A DNA stretch of 64,000 nucleotides, from the NCBI GenBank assembly GCA_039191605.1, contig JBCCXL010000001.1:62001-126000 (forward strand). The letters run 5' to 3'. Position numbers and translations under genes: made by a program. Shown one piece after another: positions 53,338-60,802 of this stretch; positions within the stretch are counted from its first letter, which is position 1; the number at the start of each line of letters is the position of its first letter. Under the pieces are notes generated by a model. The model saw only the letters and a list, made by a program, of their open reading frames with translations, made no database searches and had not been told where the DNA came from. Source of the stretch: JBCCXL01 sp039191605. GTDB lineage: Bacteria; Acidobacteriota; Thermoanaerobaculia; Multivoradales; JAHZIX01.

Positions 53338-53979
53338 TCAATTGGATGAACGACGCTCCCGACTTCTCATCTTTGCCGGTACCTCATCACCGCGAATGTA
53401 TCCCTGCTTGCGGGCGTAGCGCAGCATCGTGGTTTCCAGCAGTCGACGGCCTCGGTAGAGGCGGCTCATCACCGTTCCCAGGGGCACATCGAGGATCTCC
53501 GCAATTTCCTTATAGGAAAAGCCTTCCAGATCTGCCAGCACCACCACCATCCGAAAATCGCTCGGCAGCTCGTTCAGCGACTTCTGGATATCGTCATCCA
53601 GCACGTTGGTCAGCAGCTCATCCTCTGGATTCTTATTCTGCCGCGTGACCTCTTCGCTCAAGATGCTCTCAAAGGATTCCTCGATTTCGGAGAAATCGCT
53701 CTCCCGAGGTGCATTCTGCTTCTTGCGGTACGAATTGATGAAAGTGTTCTTCAGAATCTTGAAGAGCCAGGCCTTGAAGTTCGTGCCTTCCTGGAATTTG
53801 TCGTAGTACTTATACGCCTTCAGGTAGGTCTCTTGGACGAGGTCCTCGGCATCCTCCGAGTTGCGCGCCATGCGATAAGCCGTGTTGTAGAGGGAATCTA
53901 CGTAGGGCATGGCGGCCACTTCGAAATCCCAGCCCCGGGGCATTTCGCTAGCGGATCTTGTTGCATTGGGTACAGCCAT
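53338..53979 (-). CDS. ECF-family RNA polymerase sigma factor
   Basis: 213 residues. Region 2 is in VDSLYNTAYRMARNSEDAEDLVQETYLKAYKYYDKF; region 4 is in LPSDFRMVVVLADLEGFSYKEIAEILDVPLGTVMSRLYRGRRLLE. Group-specific features (LYRGRRLLETTMLRYARKQGY) resemble the SigR/RpoE-like ECFs controlled by zinc anti-sigma factors. The start ATG at 53979 was chosen because the family N terminus begins near MPYVDSLYNTAY; upstream frame residues look non-coding. It redirects RNA polymerase in response to envelope or redox stress; the regulon is unknown. Confidence 0.92.
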   Translation of the reverse strand: MAVPNATRSASEMPRGWDFEVAAMPYVDSLYNTAYRMARNSEDAEDLVQETYLKAYKYYDKFQEGTNFKAWLFKILKNTFINSYRKKQNAPRESDFSEIEESFESILSEEVTRQNKNPEDELLTNVLDDDIQKSLNELPSDFRMVVVLADLEGFSYKEIAEILDVPLGTVMSRLYRGRRLLETTMLRYARKQGYIRGDEVPAKMRSRERRSSN

Positions 53980-54087
53980 GTTTCGTAACCTCATCCTTCG
54001 CAGCAATGTATACGCACAACCGATGCCAGCAGTTTTGGTCCAGTAGCGCAGATTTCTCCATCCCCCACTCGGCGCCTGCCTCAATCC

Positions 54088-54170
54088 ATTGAGGGCTCTG
54101 CTTTCATCAGGCCCTGCATTCATGCATTGAGGCCTCCTGCATTCATTGAGGGCCCTGCATATATTGAGGG
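54088..54170. repeat. Phased 18-19 bp direct repeats upstream of the sigma gene
   Basis: ATTGAGG occurs at 54088, 54126, 54145 and 54163, that is at intervals of 38, 19 and 18 bp, usually followed by a CCTGCAT-like run. It lies 110-190 bp upstream of the sigma start. Confidence 0.6.
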
Positions 54171-54544
54171 CACAGTGTGAGTCAGAGGGCGTTAGAGAGC
54201 GTCTATGATTGATCAAGGGCTTTCTACAACGTCCTGCTGAGGGGGCGACGAGAGACCATGGTGTCCCCCTACAAGGACGGCCCTAGCGAGCTGTGAAAAG
54301 AGGATCGGCTCGCCCCACGACTGCCAATTCGGCAGGCCCGACATTGCGGAGTGACACTCATCCGAGATCACGAACCGTGCAGGGTGACACTCGTTGGAAG
54401 CCGCGCCTTTTCTCCAATGCGGGCGCCGGCGGCCCAAGATCTGGGGGTTCGGGGACATGCTAGAGTCCCGCGACGTGAATCCCCTTGCTAAAGAGGACGC
54501 CGGGCGTCCAGCGATCGTTTACCCCCTGAGCTCCACCGGATCCC
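54171..54544. other. Divergent intergenic region
   Basis: About 370 bp upstream of rfaE1, between it and the repeat block. No supported gene. No clear promoter was placed. Confidence 0.35.
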
Positions 54545-55600
54545 ATGGCAGCACCCAGCGTTGATCGACTTCGCTCCCTGGTGGACGCCATGGAGGATCG
54601 GCCAGTGCCGATCATCGCCGATCTGGTCGCCGATCGCTTCATCACCGGAACGCCGAAGCGCATCAGCCGCGAGGCCCCGGTTCTGATCCTGTCTTGGGAA
54701 GGGGAGCACGTCGTCCCCGGAGGCGGAGCCAACGCCGTCGCCAACGTCGCGGCCCTCGGCGGTCGCCCGATTCCCTTCGGCTGGGTGGGGGATGATGAGG
54801 CCGGTCGTCAGCTGAACCAGGCATTCGTCGATCGAGGCATCGACCCGCGGGGCATTCTGGTCCATCCGGGGTATCGAACGCCCACCAAGACCCGGATCCT
54901 CGGCGGTGGCCGCCACGCCATCAAGCAGCAGATCGTTCGCTACGACATCGAAGATCAAGTAACCCTCGATGAACCGTTACGGGAGCAGATGGCGACCCGT
55001 CTCAGCGAGGTGCTGGGAGCAGAAGCTACCGCGCCCACCGTGGCGGTGCTCAGCGACTACGGCTACGGGGCCGTCGAGCCCTTCTGGGTCGAAGCGCTGC
55101 GAGATCAGCTCGGCACCTCTTCGGCCATTCTCTGCGATAGCCGCTACCGACTACGCCACTTCGAGGGCATCGATGGAGCCACACCTAACATGGAAGAGGC
55201 GGAAACTCTCCATGGAGGCCCTCTGGGAGAGCCGAGCAGCGGCCTCGAGGCCAACGGAGAGGCTCTGCGCCAGGCTCTCGATGCTCATTTCCTTCTCATC
55301 ACCCGCGGCAGCGACGGCATGACGCTGCTCCAGGGGCAGCAGGAGGTGGCAGCCCATCTTCCGGTGCACGGCACCGATCAGGTGGCGGACGTCACTGGAG
55401 CCGGCGATACCGTCATCGGCACCTTCGCGCTGGCTTTGGCGGCTGGAGCGAAGGCTCTAGAGGCCGCGATCCTGGCCAACTACGCCGGCGGCGTGGTGGT
55501 GATGAAGATGGGCACCGCTACCCTCTCACCGCAGGAGCTCCACCAAGCGATCTCTAATGACCCCGACCTTCCCAGGAGAATTCGATGGGCTTCGTGCTGA
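54545..55600 (+). CDS. rfaE1: Heptose-7-phosphate kinase, RfaE domain I type
   Basis: 351 residues of the PfkB family. The substrate-site motif is GGGANAVANVAALGG and the ATP/catalytic motif is DVTGAGDTV, with GPG-like loops between. It phosphorylates D-glycero-beta-D-manno-heptose 7-phosphate at C1. In E. coli this domain is fused to the adenylyltransferase as HldE; here they are separate genes overlapping by 16 bp. The start ATG has no strong RBS; no better start is seen. First gene of a rightward core-heptose operon. Confidence 0.9.
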   Translation: MAAPSVDRLRSLVDAMEDRPVPIIADLVADRFITGTPKRISREAPVLILSWEGEHVVPGGGANAVANVAALGGRPIPFGWVGDDEAGRQLNQAFVDRGIDPRGILVHPGYRTPTKTRILGGGRHAIKQQIVRYDIEDQVTLDEPLREQMATRLSEVLGAEATAPTVAVLSDYGYGAVEPFWVEALRDQLGTSSAILCDSRYRLRHFEGIDGATPNMEEAETLHGGPLGEPSSGLEANGEALRQALDAHFLLITRGSDGMTLLQGQQEVAAHLPVHGTDQVADVTGAGDTVIGTFALALAAGAKALEAAILANYAGGVVVMKMGTATLSPQELHQAISNDPDLPRRIRWASC

Positions 55601-56064
55601 CGATCGACGATCTCGATTTAGCCATTCGCTCAGTTCGCCAGGCCGGCCGACGGGTAGCCTTCGCCAACGGCCATTTCGACCTTCTCCACGTTGGCCATCT
55701 GCGCTACCTGCAGGCTGCCCGGGCCACCGCCGACGCCCTGATCGTGGCGATCAACGATGATGATTCTGTCCGCCGCCTCAAGGGAGAGGGACGCCCGCTG
55801 GTGCCGGAGGACGAACGAGCAGAGCTTCTCGCCGCCCTCGACCCGGTGACCTGGGTGGTCATCTTCGATGGCGACACTCCGGCGCCGCTGCTCTCCCGGC
55901 TGAAGCCGGACATCCACTGCAAAGGGCCGGACTACGGCATTCCCGAGGAAGTCCCGGAATATGCGGTGGTCCAGGCCTACGGGGGAGAAACCCGCCTCGT
56001 CGGCGATCCCAAGGATCACAACACCAGCGATCTCATCTCCGCCGCTAGAGCGCTGCCGGACTAG
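55585..56064 (+). CDS. rfaE2: Heptose 1-phosphate adenylyltransferase, RfaE domain II type
   Basis: 159 residues. The nucleotidyltransferase signature is FANGHFDLLHVGHLRYL (HxGH). KGPDYGIPEEVPEY and GDPKDHNTSDLI match the heptose adenylyltransferase half of HldE. It makes ADP-heptose from heptose 1-phosphate. The ATG is preceded by AGGAG inside the end of rfaE1, so translation is coupled. The next gene is a heptosyltransferase. Confidence 0.93.
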   Translation: MGFVLTIDDLDLAIRSVRQAGRRVAFANGHFDLLHVGHLRYLQAARATADALIVAINDDDSVRRLKGEGRPLVPEDERAELLAALDPVTWVVIFDGDTPAPLLSRLKPDIHCKGPDYGIPEEVPEYAVVQAYGGETRLVGDPKDHNTSDLISAARALPD

Positions 56065-56109
56065 GCTCCGAAGCCTTTTGTCGCATCAGTCAGTGAATCG
56101 AAGGGTACC

Positions 56110-57189
56110 GTGCGCATCCTGCTGATTCGGACCAGCGCCCTGGGGGATGTGGTCCACGCCCTTCCGGTGCTGCGCGCCCTTCGCCGCCAGCTTCCCGACG
56201 CGCACATCTCTTGGGTGCTGGAAGGCTGGATCGCGCCGCTCTTGGCCAACGATCCGGATCTCAATGAGATCGTAGAGGTTTCCCTGCGCTCCTGGCGCCG
56301 CCTCCCCTGGCACCGCCACCTAGGACACTGGCTCCGGCTGCGTCAGCACCTGCGGCAGCTACGACCAGACGTCGTCCTTGACCTGATGGGCAACCACAAA
56401 GCGGCATTCATCGCCCGCCTTTCCGGCTGCCGCCGCCGAGTCGGTCTACGCCGCGAAGACCGCCGCGAGCCCTCGAGCTCGCTGTGGATCAATCAGCCGG
56501 TGCCGGCCTTGGGGAATCACGCCGTAGACCGCATGCTTTCGGTGCTTCAGGGACTAGATCTTCTGACGGAGAGCAGCAGCTTTGGGGGTGAGCTACTGCG
56601 CCCCGACCTGACCCCAGACGAGCATCAGCATCTGAAAACGCTCCCTCAACGCTATGCGGTAATCCTGCCGGGAGCCGGCTGGGGCAATAAGACCTGGACC
56701 GCCTCCCATTGGGCAGCCGTGGCGGCAGAACTGGAACGACGCATCGAGCTGCCCACTCTCCTCGCCCCAGGCCCAGGAGAAGAAGACCTAACGGAGGCGA
56801 TCCTTCAGCAGTCCGCCCAACATGAATTGCGCATCAGCTCCGCGGGCGTGCTCTCCATCCCTGGCCTAGTCTCCCTGCTGCGCAATGCCGAGGTGGTCCT
56901 CGGAGGAGATACCGGCCCGGGACATCTCGCCCACGCTCTTCACACTCCCACGATCATGATTCATGGCCCGACGGATCCGCACCGCCACGGGTTATGGCGA
57001 GCCGAAGAATACAGTCTCGCTCACCGCCTGCCCTGCTCTTATTGCCACAAGCGCTTCGACTCTCCCAAGGCCTGCCTGCTGAGACTCTCTCCCCACAGAG
57101 TTGCCGACGCCGCCATCGCCCGAATCCGCCAGCATCCGAATCCGCCAGCATCCGAATCCGCCAGCACCGACAGATCCTTCAACCGCTGA
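56110..57189 (+). CDS. waaC: Heptosyltransferase (GT9), lipopolysaccharide core
   Basis: 359 residues. GT9 motifs: RILLIRTSALGDVVHALPVLRAL, VILPGAGWGNKTWTASHWAAV (ADP-heptose site) and GGDTGPGHLAHAL (C-terminal donor site). It transfers heptose from ADP-heptose onto the Kdo-lipid A core, acting at the cytosolic face. The GTG start at 56110 has AAGGG upstream. WaaC or WaaF cannot be separated with certainty. The last 20 codons fall in a three-copy 16-bp repeat, so the C terminus may vary between strains. It comes 45 bp after rfaE2, completing a kinase-adenylyltransferase-transferase unit. Confidence 0.88.
   Translation: MRILLIRTSALGDVVHALPVLRALRRQLPDAHISWVLEGWIAPLLANDPDLNEIVEVSLRSWRRLPWHRHLGHWLRLRQHLRQLRPDVVLDLMGNHKAAFIARLSGCRRRVGLRREDRREPSSSLWINQPVPALGNHAVDRMLSVLQGLDLLTESSSFGGELLRPDLTPDEHQHLKTLPQRYAVILPGAGWGNKTWTASHWAAVAAELERRIELPTLLAPGPGEEDLTEAILQQSAQHELRISSAGVLSIPGLVSLLRNAEVVLGGDTGPGHLAHALHTPTIMIHGPTDPHRHGLWRAEEYSLAHRLPCSYCHKRFDSPKACLLRLSPHRVADAAIARIRQHPNPPASESASTDRSFNR
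57120..57167 (+). repeat. 16-bp tandem repeat, three copies, in the waaC 3' end
   Basis: CCGAATCCGCCAGCAT at 57120 and 57136, and with a final C at 57152. Sixteen is not a multiple of three, so each added or lost copy shifts the frame of the last codons. Confidence 0.85.
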
Positions 57190-57316
57190 ATCTCCCCCTC
57201 CCCCCCGAACTCCCGAACCGAATTTCCAGCTCGCCTCACTCCGCTATCCTCTAGCGCTTTCTCCCTTGACTTCATCGCGTCACGGCCCGATCAAGGCCCG
57301 GTCAAAGGTAGCCAAA

Positions 57317-57346
57317 TTGACCCTCCGGGACCGCCGTTGCTAGACT
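57317..57346 (+). promoter_or_regulatory. Candidate sigma-70 promoter for pilB
   Basis: TTGACC (57317-57322), 18-bp spacer, TAGACT (57341-57346). About 200 bp before the pilB ATG, giving a leader that contains the hairpin listed next. Confidence 0.5.
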
Positions 57347-57442
57347 GCTATTTCCTGAGCTAAGGTTTAGAGTCCAGAAGATTTCTCCCTTCCATTGCGC
57401 CCTACGAGTCGCGTCGATGCAGCGCGATAGCTCCGATCGATG

Positions 57443-57474
57443 AGGGTGATCCTCTCTTTCCCCTCGATCACCCT
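57443..57474 (+). promoter_or_regulatory. Leader hairpin before pilB
   Basis: AGGGTGATC (57443-57451) pairs with GATCACCCT (57466-57474). It lies downstream of the candidate promoter. It may regulate the transcript or terminate read-through from waaC; no long T-tract follows. Confidence 0.35.
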
Positions 57475-57551
57475 TTAGACCTCTAGCTCGTCTCCCAGAT
57501 CGAAGAATCTCCCCTCGGGGATCCCTTCCCCAGAAAGTCATCCGAGTCAGT

Positions 57552-59267
57552 ATGCAAGAGAGATTCGGCCAAGCCCTGATCAAAGCCGGCAAGATCGACA
57601 AGAGCCAGCTGAAACAAGCGCTCAAACTTCAGAAAGACAAGGGAGGACGTCTCGGCTCCGCCCTGGTGAGTCTCGGCTTCTTGCACGAGCAGGAATTGGT
57701 GCAATTCCTCTCCAAACACTTCGGTGTTCCGTCCATCGATCTCTCCAACATGGAGATCGACGAGTCGGTGATCAAGATCATCCCGGCGGATATCGCCCGC
57801 AAGTACACGGTGCTGCCGGTCTCCAAGGCGGGCGCCAAGGTCACCCTGGCGATGAGTGACCCATCCAACGTCTTCGCGATGGATGACATCAAGTTCATGA
57901 CCGGCTACCAGGTCCAGCCGGTGCTGGCCTCCGAGGCGGCGATTCGAGCCGCCATCGACACCTACTACGGCTCTACCCACGCGGTGGAGCTGAAGAAGGT
58001 GATGGATGACCTCACCGAGGATGCGGATTCCGATCTCGAGGTGCTGGAGGAAGAGGAAGATCTGGATCTCTCCGCTCTGGAGGAGGAATCCGAGACCGCT
58101 CCGGTGGTCAAGCTCGTCAACCTGATCCTCACCGACGCCATCAAGCGCGGCGCCTCGGACATCCATATCGAGCCCTACGAGAAAGAGTTCCGGGTTCGCT
58201 ACCGCATCGATGGCCTGCTCTACGAGGTCATGCGGCCCCCGCTGAAGCTGCGGGAGGCGATCACCAGCCGCGCCAAGATCATGGCCAAGCTGGATATCGC
58301 CGAGAAGCGACTGCCGCAGGATGGCCGAATCAAGATCCGCACCCGCATCAGCGGCAAGGTCAAGGCCCTGGATTATCGAGTCTCGGTGCTGCCGACCCTG
58401 TTTGGCGAGAAGATCGTGCTCCGGCTCCTGGATCAGGACAACCTGATGCTGGACCTCACCAAGCTCGGCTTCGAATCCGAATCCCTCAGCCACTTCGAGC
58501 AGGCCATTCTCAAACCCTTCGGAATGGTGTTGGTGACCGGCCCGACGGGATCCGGAAAGACCAACACGCTGTATTCGGCGCTCTCCCGAGTGAATACGCC
58601 GGACGTCAACATCATGACCGCCGAGGATCCGGTGGAGTTCAACCTCCCCGGCATCAACCAGGTGCAGATGAAGGAGCAGATCGGCCTGAACTTTGCCGCA
58701 ACCCTGCGTTCCTTCCTGCGCCAGGATCCCAACATCGTGCTGGTCGGTGAGATTCGTGACTTCGAGACGGCGGAGGTCGCCATCAAGGCGGCGATGACCG
58801 GCCATCTCGTGATGTCCACGCTCCATACCAACGATGCTCCGTCCTCCATCAGCCGCTTGATGAACATGGGTATCGAGCCCTTCCTGGTGGCCACCTCCGT
58901 CCACCTAGTGGTGGCCCAGCGCCTGATTCGCCGCATCTGCACCTTCTGTAAGGAGCCGGTGGATGCGCCCCCCGCGGCCCTGGTGAACATCGGTTTCTCG
59001 GAGCGTGAAGCCCGCACCATCAAGCTCTATCAGGGGCGCGGCTGCGACCGCTGCAACACCACTGGGTACAAGGGACGAGTCGGCCTCTACGAGGTCATGG
59101 TGGTGGACGATGATCTGCGGGAGCTGATCCTCTCCGGCGCCAGCTCCTACGAGATCCGTACCAAAGCCCTGGAAAACGGCATGATCTCCCTGCGCGGCAG
59201 CGGCCTGCAGAAGATTCGGGACGGGGTCAGCACGATCGAGGAGGTCGTGCGCGAGACCGTAGGCTGA
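57552..59267 (+). CDS. pilB: Type IV pilus assembly ATPase PilB
   Basis: 571 residues. The N-terminal T2SSE_N/MshEN domain (1-150) begins RFGQALIKAGKIDKSQLKQAL. The ATPase core has Walker A GPTGSGKTNTLYSAL (330-337), Asp box EDPVEFNLPGINQVQ, Walker B LVGEIRDFETAEVA and His box STLHTNDAPSSI. A tetra-Cys zinc element is formed by CTFCKEP and GCDRCN. It powers pilus extension from the cytosol. Its neighbours downstream are not pilus genes, so other pil genes must lie elsewhere. The next gene's ATG overlaps the stop by one base. Confidence 0.95.
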   Translation: MQERFGQALIKAGKIDKSQLKQALKLQKDKGGRLGSALVSLGFLHEQELVQFLSKHFGVPSIDLSNMEIDESVIKIIPADIARKYTVLPVSKAGAKVTLAMSDPSNVFAMDDIKFMTGYQVQPVLASEAAIRAAIDTYYGSTHAVELKKVMDDLTEDADSDLEVLEEEEDLDLSALEEESETAPVVKLVNLILTDAIKRGASDIHIEPYEKEFRVRYRIDGLLYEVMRPPLKLREAITSRAKIMAKLDIAEKRLPQDGRIKIRTRISGKVKALDYRVSVLPTLFGEKIVLRLLDQDNLMLDLTKLGFESESLSHFEQAILKPFGMVLVTGPTGSGKTNTLYSALSRVNTPDVNIMTAEDPVEFNLPGINQVQMKEQIGLNFAATLRSFLRQDPNIVLVGEIRDFETAEVAIKAAMTGHLVMSTLHTNDAPSSISRLMNMGIEPFLVATSVHLVVAQRLIRRICTFCKEPVDAPPAALVNIGFSEREARTIKLYQGRGCDRCNTTGYKGRVGLYEVMVVDDDLRELILSGASSYEIRTKALENGMISLRGSGLQKIRDGVSTIEEVVRETVG

Positions 59268-60802
59268 TGACCTCGGATCAGGAGCCCCTGTCTTCCGCCG
59301 CAAAGGAAGACCTCGAGGCTCCTGGGCTGTCCGATTCGGGGCCTGCCCCGCTCTCTCCCACCTTCCGCGGAATCAGCCGGTCGAGGCGTCGCTGGTGGCT
59401 GCAGCTGGTCGCCATCGTGCTCCTCGCGTTGGCGGTACGGTTGGTGGTCGCTCTCCCCTTTGCCGAGGCCGAGCCTCGAGGGGATGAAGCCTACTACCTG
59501 CGGGTTGCGGCCAGCTTGGTGGCGGGAGACGGTCACCCCGGTTCCGTGCGCCCCCCTCTTTATCCGGCGCTCCTGGCCCTGGGCCTGCAGCTCGGGCAAG
59601 AGCGCGGCGCTCAGCTCCTGCAGCTCAGCCTCTCTCTCGCCCTGGTGCTGCTGCTGGCGGATACCGCCCGACGCCGCTTCGGGACCGTCGCGGCTGTCGG
59701 TACCGGCCTCAGCGCCGCGCTGATGCCGGCCCTCGCCCATTACGCCCACTTTTATTGGTCCGAGGGCCTGAATGCCTTCCTCATCGCCTTGTGGCTCTGG
59801 GCCCTAACCCGCTGGGAAGAGCGCGCAGACTCCGTCTCCGCCCGACCTTGGCTGGCTCCGTCTTGGCTGGCTCCGTCTTGGCTGGCCCTCTCCGCCAGCG
59901 TTCTGGCGTGGGCTGCCCTGACCAGAGAGAGCTGGCTGTTCTTCGCCCTTCCCTTCGCCCTCTGGGTGGCCGTAGACCCTCGCTGGAGGCGCGACACCGG
60001 GAGCAGCCCCAACGCTCCGCCGAGCCCTAGCGAACTCCTCCGAATCCGGCCTCCTCGCCGCGGGCTCCTCACCGCCGGCCTGCTGCTGATCCTCGTCGCC
60101 GCGTGGATCACCCCCTGGGCGCTCCGCAACTCCAAGCTCCACGGGGAGCTGGTGCTCGTCTCCACCAATCGCTGGTTCCCCATCGCGGTGGGCAATCTGC
60201 TGCCCGCGGACGATTGGATCTTCGCCCCGAACCGCGCCGCCGAAGTGAAGAAAGAGCTGCCTCAGGGACTCTCGGAGCTGGACTCGGAACGCTGGTGGCG
60301 AGACGTGGCGATTCAGGCTATTGCGCAGGAACAACCCTGGTGGCTCGGCAAGAAATTGATCCGCAACGGCGGACGCCTCATCTCCCTTCACAGCCAGGCG
60401 GTGCGCTTTCTAGAGAGAGGCTGGATTGCGCCTCCTCCCCCCGCCGGGCGGGCGCTCATCGCCTACGACGTAGCCGCCTACTTGGGGCTTGCGATCTTTG
60501 GCCTTGCCGGCCTCTGGCTGATTCCGGACCCCCGGCTCAAGAGCCTCGCCGTCGGCGCCCTGCTCTACACCGCCGCCGTGCATCTCTTGGCCAACGCCAT
60601 TCCGCGCTTTCACGTTCCCGTCTTGCCGATCCTCTGCCTCTACGCCGGCCCTCTGCTCGCCGCTCCGAAGAGCGTCTGGAAGCGAGCGGCTCCGTGGCGG
60701 AAACAAGGAGCGGCGGGAACGCTGATCCTCTTCCTCGTCCTGGTTCTCCACCGCGCCGCCTGGGCGCTGGAGGGGGCCTGGAAAGCGACCGCGGCACCAT
60801 GA
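59267..60802 (+). CDS. GT39-like membrane glycosyltransferase
   Basis: 511 residues with about ten membrane helices. The N terminus after the first helix has GDEAYYLRVAASLVAGDG, corresponding to the acidic loop that binds the lipid-linked sugar in ArnT/PMT-type GT-C enzymes. VLAWAALTRESWLFFALPFALW is a family-typical helix. The start ATG overlaps the pilB stop (TGATG). A 15-bp in-frame repeat in the middle encodes SWLAP. It may glycosylate a surface or pilin-related protein or a lipid; this is inferred from the pilB neighbour. Confidence 0.82.
   Translation: MTSDQEPLSSAAKEDLEAPGLSDSGPAPLSPTFRGISRSRRRWWLQLVAIVLLALAVRLVVALPFAEAEPRGDEAYYLRVAASLVAGDGHPGSVRPPLYPALLALGLQLGQERGAQLLQLSLSLALVLLLADTARRRFGTVAAVGTGLSAALMPALAHYAHFYWSEGLNAFLIALWLWALTRWEERADSVSARPWLAPSWLAPSWLALSASVLAWAALTRESWLFFALPFALWVAVDPRWRRDTGSSPNAPPSPSELLRIRPPRRGLLTAGLLLILVAAWITPWALRNSKLHGELVLVSTNRWFPIAVGNLLPADDWIFAPNRAAEVKKELPQGLSELDSERWWRDVAIQAIAQEQPWWLGKKLIRNGGRLISLHSQAVRFLERGWIAPPPPAGRALIAYDVAAYLGLAIFGLAGLWLIPDPRLKSLAVGALLYTAAVHLLANAIPRFHVPVLPILCLYAGPLLAAPKSVWKRAAPWRKQGAAGTLILFLVLVLHRAAWALEGAWKATAAP
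59845..59889 (+). repeat. 15-bp in-frame tandem repeat in the GT39 gene
   Basis: CTTGGCTGGCTCCGT at 59845 and 59860, with a diverged third copy at 59875. It encodes the SWLAP repeat in the membrane region. Confidence 0.75.

Noticed and set aside
60103..60798. In-frame upstream extension of the PHP-like gene
   Set aside because: Overlaps the GT39 gene and translates as Arg/Pro-rich shadow sequence; the lipoprotein signal starts right after the ATG at 60799.
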